A stretch of 64,000 nt of DNA from Nocardia exalbida NBRC 100660 (GTDB taxonomy: Bacteria; Actinomycetota; Actinomycetes; Mycobacteriales; Mycobacteriaceae). The notes under the pieces were generated by a model that did no database searches, was not told the DNA's origin, and saw only the letters and a program-made list of their open reading frames with translations. Shown in pieces: positions 35,916 to 43,771 of this stretch; positions within the stretch are counted from its first letter, which is position 1; every line of letters starts with the position of its first letter. Both the position numbers and the translations under genes were made by a program. The DNA lies in NCBI RefSeq assembly GCF_000308575.1, contig NZ_BAFZ01000026.1, positions 1-64,000 of the forward strand, in the 5' to 3' direction.

Positions 35916-36602
35916 GTGACTACTGGGGATATCGCTCGGATGCGGGGAGGCGACGACACCGCGCATTTTCGGCTCACGGTGGTGGATCAGGCGCTGCGGT
36001 TGTTCGCCGAGAAGGGGTACGAGGCGACGACGGTCGATGAGATCGCCGAGGCGGCGGGGATCTCGCGGCGCACGTTCTTCCGGCAGTTCCGGTCCAAGGA
36101 GGACGTGATCTTCGCCGATCACGAGTCTCAGCTGGCGCAGGCCGAGCAATTCCTGTCCGCGTCGCGCGAGGATCCGTGGGAGGCGGTGTGCGCGGCGGTG
36201 GTGCAGGTGTTCGAGCGCTTCACGCAGTGGCGGGAGATCGCGGCGCGGCGGTATCAGGTGGTGCGCCGGGTGCCCGCGTTGCGGGAGCGCGAGATCGTCA
36301 CGGTGTTCCGTTACGAACGGTTGTTCACCGACTACCTGCGCGAGCGGCTGCCCGACGTCCCCGATCTGGCGCGCGTGCAGTTCGCCGCCGTCGTGACGGC
36401 GACGCACAACTACCTGCTGCGCCGGATGGTGCGCGGCGAGTCGGACGCGGGCGCCGCCGACCTGCGGTTGGAGCTGGCCGCGATCCCGCGCGGCGCCGGG
36501 CGTGCCGTGAACCCCGACGAGCTGGTCGTCGCCGTGTTCCCGCGCGATGCCGCGCCCAGGCAGATAGCGGACCTGCTGGTCCGCAAGCTCGGCACCGTGT
36601 GA
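35916..36602 (+). CDS. TetR-family repressor
   Basis: A 228-residue regulator. The N-terminal helix-turn-helix is VVDQALRLFAEKGYEATTVD, EIAEAAGISRRTFFRQFRSKED (about 22-63), typical of TetR; the C-terminal half is a helical ligand domain with an FDH-like TetR_C pattern common in actinobacteria. GTG start. It is 163 bp upstream of fadE25 on the same strand, and that gap holds two near-identical palindromes, so it probably represses fadE25 in response to an acyl-CoA or acid. Inferred from position. Confidence 0.9.
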   Translation: MTTGDIARMRGGDDTAHFRLTVVDQALRLFAEKGYEATTVDEIAEAAGISRRTFFRQFRSKEDVIFADHESQLAQAEQFLSASREDPWEAVCAAVVQVFERFTQWREIAARRYQVVRRVPALREREIVTVFRYERLFTDYLRERLPDVPDLARVQFAAVVTATHNYLLRRMVRGESDAGAADLRLELAAIPRGAGRAVNPDELVVAVFPRDAAPRQIADLLVRKLGTV

Positions 36603-36626
36603 CGTGGCCTTGAGTGCGACCAATCT

Positions 36627-36639
36627 GACACTGAGTGCC
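36627..36639. promoter_or_regulatory. TetR-type palindrome upstream of fadE25 (copy 1)
   Basis: GACACTGAGTGCC, one mismatch from the perfect 13-bp palindrome found 66 bp downstream; flanking bases T and A extend the symmetry to 15 bp with 14 matches to TGGCACTGAGTGCCA. Confidence 0.68.
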
Positions 36640-36674
36640 ACGTAATCTTCCCATGTGATACGCGTCCATGAGGG

Positions 36675-36680
36675 TATACT
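36675..36680 (+). promoter_or_regulatory. Likely -10 element of fadE25 promoter
   Basis: TATACT sits between the two palindromes, 12 bases before the second one, so a repressor on the second site would cover the start of transcription. A clear -35 is not seen. Confidence 0.45.
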
Positions 36681-36692
36681 CGACTCATATAT

Positions 36693-36705
36693 GGCACTGA
36701 GTGCC
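36693..36705. promoter_or_regulatory. TetR-type palindrome upstream of fadE25 (copy 2)
   Basis: GGCACTGAGTGCC is a perfect 13-bp palindrome, 60 bp before the fadE25 start and just past the TATACT box. Same core (CACTGAGTGCC) as copy 1. Confidence 0.72.
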
Positions 36706-36765
36706 GACGCGTTGCTTTCTCGGCGGAAAGCGGCGATCACCACCGACGACCAGGAGTGAAGCCCG

Positions 36766-37923
36766 ATGGCGGGAAACCCCGATTTCGATCTGTTCAAGCT
36801 CGAGGACTTCCACGATGAGCTGCGCGCCGCGATCCGCGCTCTCGCCGAGAAGGAGATCGCTCCGCACGCCAAGGACGTCGACGGCAACTCCCGCTTCCCG
36901 GAGGAGGCGCTGACCGCGCTGAACGCCTCCGGCTTCAACGCCGTGCACGTGCCGGAGGCCTACGGCGGCCAGGGGGCCGACTCGGTGGCCACCTGCATCG
37001 TGATCGAGGAGGTCGCGCGCGTCTGCGGTTCGTCCTCGCTGATCCCCGCGGTCAACAAGCTCGGCACCATGGGCCTGATCCTGAACGGCTCCGAGGAGCT
37101 GAAGCACAAGGTGCTGCCGGACATCGTCAACGGCGAGATGGCCTCCTACGCGCTGTCCGAGCGCGAGGCGGGCTCCGACGCGGCAGGCATGCGCACCCGG
37201 GCCAAGCAGGAGGGTGACGACTGGATCATCAACGGCTCCAAGTGCTGGATCACCAACGGCGGCAAGTCCTCCTGGTACACCGTGATGGCGGTGACCGACG
37301 CGGAGAAGGGCGCCAACGGCATCTCGGCCTTCCTGGTGCACAAGGACGACGAGGGCTTCGTGGTCGGCCCGCTGGAGCACAAGCTGGGCATCAAGGGCTC
37401 GCCCACCGCCGAACTGTACTTCGAGAACTGCCGGGTGCCGGGTGACCGCATCGTCGGTGAGCCGGGCACCGGCTTCAAGACCGCGCTGCAGACCCTCGAC
37501 CACACCCGCCCCACCATCGGCGCGCAGGCCGTCGGCCTGGCCCAGGGCGCGCTGGACGCGGCCATCGCCTACACCAAGGACCGCAAGCAGTTCGGCAAGT
37601 CGATCGCCGACTTCCAGAACACCCAGTTCATGCTCGCCGACATGGCGATGAAGATCGAGGCCGCCCGCCTCATGGTCTACACCTCGGCCGCCCGCGCCGA
37701 GCGCGGCGAGCAGAACCTCGGCTTCATCTCCGCCGCCGCCAAGTGCTTCGCCTCCGACGTCGCCATGGAGGTCACCACCAACGCCGTCCAGCTGTTCGGC
37801 GGCGCGGGCTACACCACCGACTTCCCGGTGGAGCGCATGATGCGTGACGCGAAGATCACCCAGATCTACGAGGGCACCAACCAGATCCAGCGCCTGGTAA
37901 TGAGCCGCGCCCTGCTCAAGTGA
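36766..37923 (+). CDS. fadE25: Acyl-CoA dehydrogenase FadE25
   Basis: A 385-residue FAD-dependent acyl-CoA dehydrogenase for the first step of beta-oxidation. ALSEREAGSDAAGMRT and WITNGG form the FAD/acyl site; the catalytic base is Glu369 in QIYEGTNQIQR. Closely matches mycobacterial FadE25 and holds the same place next to purE. Start ATG follows AGGAG nine bases upstream. Expected to be controlled by the TetR gene just upstream through the two CACTGAGTGCC boxes. Codon use is strongly biased to C-ending codons, which suggests high expression. Confidence 0.95.
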   Translation: MAGNPDFDLFKLEDFHDELRAAIRALAEKEIAPHAKDVDGNSRFPEEALTALNASGFNAVHVPEAYGGQGADSVATCIVIEEVARVCGSSSLIPAVNKLGTMGLILNGSEELKHKVLPDIVNGEMASYALSEREAGSDAAGMRTRAKQEGDDWIINGSKCWITNGGKSSWYTVMAVTDAEKGANGISAFLVHKDDEGFVVGPLEHKLGIKGSPTAELYFENCRVPGDRIVGEPGTGFKTALQTLDHTRPTIGAQAVGLAQGALDAAIAYTKDRKQFGKSIADFQNTQFMLADMAMKIEAARLMVYTSAARAERGEQNLGFISAAAKCFASDVAMEVTTNAVQLFGGAGYTTDFPVERMMRDAKITQIYEGTNQIQRLVMSRALLK

Positions 37924-38101
37924 TGTTTTTGTAGATCGCCGGATGTTCGGGCGCGCCTGGCAACGCATCTCAGGCCGTCGAGAGCGCAGGCCGCCCGAAT
38001 ATTCTGTCGATCGCATTCCGCGCCCGCTCGTAGCTCGACGGCACGAGATGGGTGTGCGCTGACAGTGATGCTGCCGAGGGACTGTCTCGCGTTGCGGGAC
38101 T

Positions 38102-39238
38102 TCAGCCGACTTCGGCGAAGAACCGCCGGATGTCGCCGACGAGCAGTTCGGGTGCCTCGTGCGCGGCGAAATGGCCTGCGGCATCGTTCGGGCCGCCGAT
38201 CACCGAGCCCGCGTCGTAGGAGTTCCAGCTGACGATATTGCTGTGGTCACGCTCGGCGAACCGGCGGATCGACTGGAAATCGCCCTTGAACATGGCGAGT
38301 GCGGTGGGGGTCGTGGTCGAGCCGGTCGGGCGGTCGGTGCTGTGCGCCTCCTCGTAGTAGTACCGGACCGAGGAGCCCGCGGTGCCGGTCAGCCAGTAGA
38401 GGGCGACGTTGCCGATGACGAAATCGGCGTCCAGACTCTCCCCGAAAAGCTGTGCGTTCCAACCCAGCAGGCCGATCGGCGAATCGCAGAGCGCGTAGGC
38501 CAGCGTCTGCGGCTGCTGGCTGCACAGGATGTTGAAGGCCATCTTGTTGTCCTGGAACCACTTCAGGTGTTCGAGTGCCGCCAGATCCTCCGGCGAGAGA
38601 CCGACGAACTCGTCCGGATCGCCGGACGGGAACGAAAACAGCTGTGTCACATGGACACCCACTACCCGATCCGGCGCCAGGCGACCGATCTCGGGGGAGA
38701 CCATCGAGCCGCCGTCGTTACCGATCGCGCCGAAGCGCTGGTAGCCGAGCCGATCCATCAGCTCGATCCAGGCCTTGGCGACGCGCCGCATGGTCCAGCC
38801 GGTGCTGCGCGTCGGGCCGGAGAAGCCCATGCCGGGCAGCGCCGGAATCACGAGGTGGAACGCGGGATGCTCAGCGGACTCCGGCGCGGTCAGCGACTCG
38901 ATGACGTCGAGGAACTCGAGCACCGAGCCGGGCCAGCCGTGGGTCAGGACCACTGGCAGCGCGTCCGCGCGCGATGACCGGATGTGCAGAAAGTAGATGT
39001 TCTCGCCATCGATCTCAGTGGTGAACTGCGGGTACGCGTTCAGCTTCGCCTCGAGCGCCCGCCAGTCGAAGGTCTCCAGCCAGTACTGAGCCAGGCCGCG
39101 CACCCGACCCCCGGGGACGCCATAGGAGTCCCCCACGCCGGGCAGTTCGCTCGGCCACAGGGAGCGGCGCAGACGCTCGGCCAGATCGTCGAGCTGGGTC
39201 TGCGGGATGTCGACCCGGAATGGCTTGATGGTGCTCAT
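38102..39238 (-). CDS. Microsomal-type epoxide hydrolase
   Basis: A 378-residue alpha/beta hydrolase with the epoxide-hydrolase N-terminal domain (KPFRVDIPQTQLDDLAERLR). Oxyanion HGWPGS (100-105), nucleophile Asp175 in GNDGGSM, and His360 in FAAHEAPELL; the charge-relay acid is less clear. It opens epoxides to diols, probably for a xenobiotic or lipid epoxide. ATG with AAAGGAG six bases upstream. A large inverted repeat lies directly before it, so expression is probably inducible, yet no repressor gene adjoins it. Convergent with fadE25. Confidence 0.92.
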   Translation of the reverse strand: MSTIKPFRVDIPQTQLDDLAERLRRSLWPSELPGVGDSYGVPGGRVRGLAQYWLETFDWRALEAKLNAYPQFTTEIDGENIYFLHIRSSRADALPVVLTHGWPGSVLEFLDVIESLTAPESAEHPAFHLVIPALPGMGFSGPTRSTGWTMRRVAKAWIELMDRLGYQRFGAIGNDGGSMVSPEIGRLAPDRVVGVHVTQLFSFPSGDPDEFVGLSPEDLAALEHLKWFQDNKMAFNILCSQQPQTLAYALCDSPIGLLGWNAQLFGESLDADFVIGNVALYWLTGTAGSSVRYYYEEAHSTDRPTGSTTTPTALAMFKGDFQSIRRFAERDHSNIVSWNSYDAGSVIGGPNDAAGHFAAHEAPELLVGDIRRFFAEVG

Positions 39239-39256
39239 GGCGATCTCCTTTGGAAT

Positions 39257-39298
39257 GGAATGCTTCGTTCTGTTTGACTATACAGAACGGATCATTCC
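39257..39298. promoter_or_regulatory. 42-bp inverted repeat operator of the epoxide hydrolase
   Basis: Arms GGAATGCTTCGTTCTG and CAGAACGGATCATTCC pair at 14 of 16 positions around a 10-bp AT-rich centre (TTTGACTATA). It starts 19 bp upstream of the epoxide hydrolase ATG. The size suits a TetR-like repressor binding as two dimers. The repressor is not in this neighbourhood. Confidence 0.68.
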
Positions 39299-39347
39299 GT
39301 TTCAAATCTGGAAACACGACGTCCCACGGACGGTGATGAAGTCGATG

Positions 39348-39569
39348 TCAGGGGTGTAGATACAGCCGTTCGCACGGCAGTCTCGGGTAGCCGTCGGTGT
39401 CGTCTGTGGATACTTCGACTGCGTCGTGCCAGTGGCGGGCTCGCCACTCCTGGACGAAAAGGCATGCGGCCGTGACGCAGGCGACGAAGTCCAGGCGGGC
39501 GCCGTGCCAGAACACCGACAGGTGAACATCCGGCTCGGAAGGGATGGGGGATGCCGCGCGATCAGGCAT
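39348..39569 (-). CDS. Small hypothetical protein (73 aa), second gene of divergent pair
   Basis: Reads MPDRAASPIPSEPDVHLSVF, then WHGARLDFVACVTAACLFVQ, EWRARHWHDAVEVSTDD and a short tail. Contains three Cys and a hydrophobic middle. No family known. Start overlaps the stop of the 163-residue gene by eight bases, so both are translated from one message. Part of the lower-GC accessory block with the Xre/DUF397 genes. Confidence 0.55.
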   Translation of the reverse strand: MPDRAASPIPSEPDVHLSVFWHGARLDFVACVTAACLFVQEWRARHWHDAVEVSTDDTDGYPRLPCERLYLHP

Positions 39570-40053
39570 ATGCCGCCCATCGCCGGCGGCGCGCGAGCTT
39601 GTCGGCCACGCAGCCACGGATCGCCGCGACGACCACCCGGCCGGACGGACGAAATGCCGTGTCGGGCCGCGTTATCCACGCGCGGAACTGAGTGCCTCGA
39701 TCGGCGGGGCTCGGCAACGCGATCGTCCCGCCGTAGCGGATGATGGACACGTTCAAGCGGAACATCTCGGCGAACAGCGGCACGTCGTCCGGCAGGTCCG
39801 GCCGGATGATGAACGTCCAGCGTTTCGATCGTGGATGCGACAGGACCGGCCCCAGCTCGTGACCGTGGTTGCGCATCCACACCTTCACGCGCTGTCCCAG
39901 GACGGCGGGCATGGTTATTGCCCAGACCATTCCGGTGCGGACGATGATCCGGCCGATTAGGGGAGGGTCCACGATCGCGGGCAGGTCGCATACGCGTCGG
40001 TAGTAGTGGCATCGAGACAGTGGGGTGTCTCCGAAAGTTATCGGTTCATCCAT
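39562..40053 (-). CDS. Hypothetical protein (163 aa) divergent from Xre/DUF397 genes
   Basis: Starts MDEPITFGDTPLSRCHYYRR. Central part has a mixed alpha/beta pattern (GRIIVRTGMVWAITMP, SKRWTFIIRPDLPDD, FRLNVSIIRYGGTIALPSP) and the end is basic (CVADKLARRRRW). Not assigned; similar proteins seem common beside Xre-DUF397 loci in Nocardia, from memory. Divergent from the Xre gene (40323), with a 269-bp intergenic region, and followed by the overlapping 73-residue gene. Possibly the functional partner of the locus, but no activity can be named. Confidence 0.65.
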   Translation of the reverse strand: MDEPITFGDTPLSRCHYYRRVCDLPAIVDPPLIGRIIVRTGMVWAITMPAVLGQRVKVWMRNHGHELGPVLSHPRSKRWTFIIRPDLPDDVPLFAEMFRLNVSIIRYGGTIALPSPADRGTQFRAWITRPDTAFRPSGRVVVAAIRGCVADKLARRRRWAAYA

Positions 40054-40322
40054 CAGTAGACCTCGGGTCGCATCGACGGGTAGGAGGTGCGCCCGGCCCG
40101 TCAACCCGTCGACGGATGGGAGTGAATTGCTTTGCGAGCCCAGCAATCTCCACCCCGTCCGGTGCGCACGGTCATCAGACAACGGCACACAGGTGCGGGT
40201 ACTCCGAATCGGGTACACCGAAAAAAGATCCGCGAAAGCCCAGCACGCGCACCGCAAACGGTGTGAGGATGTACGCGAGACGGGTGATTCGATGCGCCCG
40301 TGACGGGGAAGGGGAGGGCGAC

Positions 40323-41213
40323 TTGTCAGATACCGGTTCGACTCTGCCGCGTCGTCAGCTCGGGAGGTATCTGACCGAGTGGCGCACGCGCGCCGGAATG
40401 ACCCAGGCGAAGGCCGCCGACCTGTTGGAGATCGGAGCGAGCAGTCTTCAACGGCTGGAGAAGGGGCAGAACTCGCGGATCAGGTCTCGCGATATCCAGG
40501 CTGCGTGCGATCTGTACGGTGTCCCGGAGGAGTTGTCGGTCGCGCTGGTCGGACTGGCCAAGCAGGCCAACGTCAAAAGTTGGTGGCACCAGTACGGCGA
40601 TCTCATCCCCAAGTCGTTCGATGTGTACGTCGGACTCGAAGCCGCGGCAGTGAAATTGGTGTCGTACCAGCCGGATCTGATACCGGGTCTGCTTCAAACC
40701 GCCGACTACGCGCAGGCGCTTGTTCGACTCGCGTGGCCGGATGAATCAATACAGCAGTGGGAGCAACGGCTCGAAATAAAGGCGCAGCGACAGAACATTC
40801 TGACCCGCAAGACGCAGCCGGTCGTGCTCGACGTGGTTATCGGCGAAGGCGCTTTATGGCGCGTGGCTGGTAGCAGCGCGATCATGGCCGCCCAAAACCG
40901 GCACCTTGCGGATATGTCTACAAGGGACAACGTGACGATTCGCGTACTGCCGTTCCACGCGGGCTTCCCCGGAGGCGTGTCCATGCCGCCGTTCGTGATT
41001 TTGGTTTTCGGGAAGAGTGTTCCTGCGGACCAGGTTGAGCCGCCAGTGGTCTATCTGGAAGGCGCGGTCGGAGATATGTATCTCGAAGATGCCGCCGACG
41101 TGGGTGCCTACACTCAAAGGCACGACAGCATCAGGGAATCCGCCTTGGATGTCAACTCGAGTAGAACCCTGCTGAGGCAGGTGGCAAGGGAGCATGAGCA
41201 GCGTGGACGTTGA
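40323..41213 (+). CDS. Xre-family regulator with DUF5753 domain
   Basis: A 296-residue protein of the WhiJ/Scr-type group. Helix-turn-helix (about 14-65): YLTEWRTRAGMTQAKAADLL, SSLQRLEKGQ. The rest is DUF5753 (WWHQYGDLIPKSFDVYVGLE through YLEGAVGDMYLED). TTG start chosen for the GGGGAGGGCGAC six bases before it and because it yields the normal family length; upstream frame is unlike the family. Its last 20 bases overlap the first DUF397 gene. Such Xre-DUF397 pairs act in development and antibiotic control in Streptomyces and have been viewed as toxin-antitoxin-like. Codon use less GC-rich than neighbours. Confidence 0.9.
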   Translation: MSDTGSTLPRRQLGRYLTEWRTRAGMTQAKAADLLEIGASSLQRLEKGQNSRIRSRDIQAACDLYGVPEELSVALVGLAKQANVKSWWHQYGDLIPKSFDVYVGLEAAAVKLVSYQPDLIPGLLQTADYAQALVRLAWPDESIQQWEQRLEIKAQRQNILTRKTQPVVLDVVIGEGALWRVAGSSAIMAAQNRHLADMSTRDNVTIRVLPFHAGFPGGVSMPPFVILVFGKSVPADQVEPPVVYLEGAVGDMYLEDAADVGAYTQRHDSIRESALDVNSSRTLLRQVAREHEQRGR

Positions 41214-41409
41214 CGTATCGGGGGCACAGTGGTTCAAGAGCAGTCGTAGCCAGGCCGGTAAAGAGTGTGTTGAGGTTGCGTTTCTCGGCTGTGGCATGGT
41301 CGGCGTGCGGGACTCGAAGAACCCGTCCGGCCCGGCACTGGTGTTCACACCCGGCGAGTGGGACGCCTTCACCGCTGGCGTGGCGGATGGGGAGTTCAAC
41401 CGCCCCTGA
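41194..41409 (+). CDS. DUF397 protein (first copy)
   Basis: A 71-residue small acidic-type protein: AQWFKSSRSQAGKECVEVAF, VGVRDSKNPSGPALVFTPGE, WDAFTAGV. These are the core motifs of DUF397. It overlaps the end of the Xre gene by 20 bp and is translated with it (AAGGGAGC before ATG). In Streptomyces such proteins (BldB-like/OrfD-like) bind or antagonise the cognate Xre partner. Confidence 0.92.
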   Translation: MSSVDVDVSGAQWFKSSRSQAGKECVEVAFLGCGMVGVRDSKNPSGPALVFTPGEWDAFTAGVADGEFNRP

Positions 41410-41410
41410 A

Positions 41411-41488
41411 ACGATCAGAAGCGCGGCGCTGGACCCGGATCAGAGCAAGAACCTGCTCCGGCAGATGGCAAGGGAGTATGCACCGTGA
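41411..41488 (+). pseudogene. 3' remnant of a second Xre/DUF5753 gene
   Basis: Twenty-six codons, TIRSAALDPDQSKNLLRQMA then REYAP and TGA, match the C-terminus of the intact Xre protein (SIRESALDVNSSRTLLRQVA, REHEQ) and, like it, end over the start of a DUF397 gene. It is the tail of a duplicated Xre gene whose body was lost. Confidence 0.8.
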
Positions 41489-41670
41489 AGACCGACCTCT
41501 CCGAGGCCAAGTGGTTCAAGAGCAGCTACAGCGGGGCTGACAAAGCCTGCGTCGAGGTCGCTTTCCTCGCGGGAGGTCACATCGGCGTGCGGGACTCGAA
41601 GAATCCGACCGGCTCAGCGCTGGTGTTCGCGCCGGAGGAGTGGGATGCCTTCACCGCGGCCTTGCGGTGA
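41485..41670 (+). CDS. DUF397 protein (second copy)
   Basis: A 61-residue paralogue of the upstream DUF397 protein: AKWFKSSYSGADKACVEVAF, IGVRDSKNPTGSALVFAPEE, WDAFTAAL. GTG start with AAGGGAG ten bases upstream; overlaps the remnant Xre stop by four bases. The two copies share the VRDSKNP(S/T)G segment but differ at the N-terminus, so each may once have had its own Xre partner. Confidence 0.92.
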   Translation: MKTDLSEAKWFKSSYSGADKACVEVAFLAGGHIGVRDSKNPTGSALVFAPEEWDAFTAALR

Positions 41671-41708
41671 CTCCAACCGCTCTAACCAACGGTATGACCT
41701 CCACGAGT

Positions 41709-41755
41709 GGCACATGGCTGCGGCAAAACGCGAGTGGACCTCTCGCTCATGTGCC
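41709..41755 (+). terminator. Composite hairpin after the DUF397 genes
   Basis: Outer arms GGCACATG/CATGTGCC and inner arms GCGAG/CTCGC can form a bulged hairpin 38 bp past the second DUF397 stop. Likely ends the Xre-DUF397 transcript; no T-run. Confidence 0.45.
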
Positions 41756-41847
41756 GCTCGCGGACGCATGGCCGAGTAGGGCGGCGAAGCCGAACGGCGA
41801 TATCCGGCTTGCTCGAGGCAAGCGGCGGTTGAGCGCCTCGGTGCTGC

Positions 41848-42132
41848 TCAGGAGACCAAGTCGGCGTATTCGCGGTGTTCGGCGATGTACTTCTCCACAT
41901 ACCAGCAGGTGGGGATGACGGAATAGCCGGACTTGCGGGAGTCGTCGAGGGCGTATTCGACGACCTGGGCGGCTACTCCGCGGCCACGGAACTCGGGGAA
42001 TGTCATGGTGTGGTGGAAGTCGCGGGTCTTGGGGTTTTCGCGTTCGGCGTAGTCGGCGTACCCGGCGAGGGTGTCGTCGATGTAGATCTCGAAACGGGTA
42101 TCGGCGACGTTGTGTTCGAGCCTGGTCGTCAT
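41848..42132 (-). CDS. GNAT family (YjdJ-type) acetyltransferase
   Basis: A 94-residue minimal GNAT domain. Strands FEIYIDDTLAGYADYAER and RDFHHTMTFPEFRGRGVAAQ are followed by the acetyl-CoA loop RGRGVA and helix VVEYALDDSRKSG; it ends with VIPTCWYVEKYIAEH, the usual YjdJ-like C-terminus. Substrate unknown. AAGGAG lies 12 bases before the ATG, rather far. Confidence 0.87.
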   Translation of the reverse strand: MTTRLEHNVADTRFEIYIDDTLAGYADYAERENPKTRDFHHTMTFPEFRGRGVAAQVVEYALDDSRKSGYSVIPTCWYVEKYIAEHREYADLVS

Positions 42133-42178
42133 GTTGGGATAGAACTCCTTGTCGGCTGGGAATGTTCCGCCGCGGCGG

Positions 42179-43537
42179 TCACAGGATCGCGCCGGGATTG
42201 AGGATGCCTTCCGGGTCGAGGGCGTCCTTGATGCGCCGGGTCAGGGCCATCACGTCGGGGCCGAGCTGATCGGGCAGCCATGCCTTCTTCAAGCGGCCGA
42301 CGCCGTGTTCACCGGTGATGGTGCCGCCGAGGGCGATGGCCAGGTCCATGATCTCGCCGAAGGCGCGATGCGCCCGCTCGGTGAGATCCGCGTCGGAGGG
42401 GTCGTGCACGATCAGCGGGTGGGTGTTGCCGTCGCCGGCGTGCGCGATCACCGACACCGTCACCGCATTGCGCTCGGCGATCTCGGCGACGCCGCTCACC
42501 AGGTCGCCGAGCCGGGGCAGCGGCACACCGACGTCCTCGAGCAGCAGCGGGCCGAGCTTCTCCACGGCGGGAATCGCCAGCCGCCGGGCGGCCGCGAACG
42601 CCTCGCCCTCGGCCGGGTCCTCGGTGTGGAAAACCTCGGTGGCGCCTGCTTTCTCGCAGGCCGCCGCCATGATCTCGGCCTCGCGCCGGGCGAATTCGCC
42701 GGGTGCGTCGGAGCGCGCGACCAGCAGCGCGGCCGCCTGCCGGTCCAATCCCATCCGCAGCTGGTCCTCCACGGCGTTGATCGACACCGAGTCCATGAAC
42801 TCGAGCATCGAGGGCCGCAGTTCGCCGGTGATGGTCAGGATCGCCTCGGTGGCGGCGGTGAGCGTGGGGAAGCTCGCGACGACCGTGCTCTGCGGAGGTT
42901 GCGCGGGCAGCAGTCGCAGGGTCAGTTCCGTGATCACTCCGAGCGTGCCCTCGCTGCCGACGAACAACTTGGTCAGCGACAGTCCGGCCGAGTCCTTCAA
43001 TCGCGGACCACCCAGCCGCACGACGGTGCCGTCGGCGAGCGCGACCTGCATCCCGAGCACGTAATCGGTTGTCACGCCGTATTTCACACAGCACAGTCCG
43101 CCCGCGTTCGTCGCCGCGTTACCGCCGATCGAGCAGATCTCGAACGACGACGGGTCGGGCGGATACCACAGGCCGTGCTCCGCGACCGCGCGCTTGACCT
43201 CGGCGTTGAGCAGGCCCGGCTGCACCACGGCGGTCCGGGTGACCGGGTCGACGGCGATATCCCGCATCCGCTCGGTGGTGAGCACGATCGCTCCGTCGAC
43301 CGCCGTGGCGCCCCCGGAGAGCCCGGATCCGGCTCCGCGCGGGATCACCGGCACGCGATGCGCGGTGGCCCATCGCAGCGTGGCGGCCACGTCGTCGGTG
43401 CTGGTGGCCCGCACCACGGCGAGGGCGGTCCCGGCGTCCGGATCCCGCGCCCAGTCCTGGCGGTAGCTCGCCAGCAGGTCGGCGTCGGTGAGCACCGTGC
43501 CGTCGGGAAGGGCGGCGATCAAGTCATGCAGGTCCAC
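42179..43537 (-). CDS. FAD-linked oxidase (glycolate/D-lactate dehydrogenase GlcD-like)
   Basis: A 452-residue FAD-dependent 2-hydroxyacid dehydrogenase. PCMH-type FAD domain (about 38-215): VIPRGAGSGLSGGATA, IGGNAATNAGG, FVGSEGTLGVITE; the C-terminal catalytic domain has HAGDGNTHP and the terminal GEHGVGRLKK and LNPGAI signatures. It oxidises D-lactate, glycolate or 2-hydroxyglutarate to the oxoacid; the exact substrate cannot be told. GTG start. No GlcE/GlcF subunit is nearby. Confidence 0.92.
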   Translation of the reverse strand: MDLHDLIAALPDGTVLTDADLLASYRQDWARDPDAGTALAVVRATSTDDVAATLRWATAHRVPVIPRGAGSGLSGGATAVDGAIVLTTERMRDIAVDPVTRTAVVQPGLLNAEVKRAVAEHGLWYPPDPSSFEICSIGGNAATNAGGLCCVKYGVTTDYVLGMQVALADGTVVRLGGPRLKDSAGLSLTKLFVGSEGTLGVITELTLRLLPAQPPQSTVVASFPTLTAATEAILTITGELRPSMLEFMDSVSINAVEDQLRMGLDRQAAALLVARSDAPGEFARREAEIMAAACEKAGATEVFHTEDPAEGEAFAAARRLAIPAVEKLGPLLLEDVGVPLPRLGDLVSGVAEIAERNAVTVSVIAHAGDGNTHPLIVHDPSDADLTERAHRAFGEIMDLAIALGGTITGEHGVGRLKKAWLPDQLGPDVMALTRRIKDALDPEGILNPGAIL

Positions 43538-43771
43538 AACTTCACGCTAGCTCTCCGTGCCCGTGATTTGCTGATCGGCCGACCCGTGCGCGTGTGGCGC
43601 GCGAAAGCCCCGGAATGTGATGTCACCCGCCATAGTGGTATTACCGCTGCCGGGAGACCAGAATGCCCACAGGGGCTTAGTGTTCGGGGCATCGAGTTCT
43701 CCCGGCGCCGCCGTGTCGTGGCGCAGGCCGACCATGCGGTTCGCCGCGTACCACTTGGAGGGATGGAACGG

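Noticed and set aside
42149..43771. Plus-strand extension of the 106-residue protein over the FAD oxidase
   Set aside because: Antisense to a well-supported GlcD-like gene; only the last part after 43763 has a ribosome site and normal composition.
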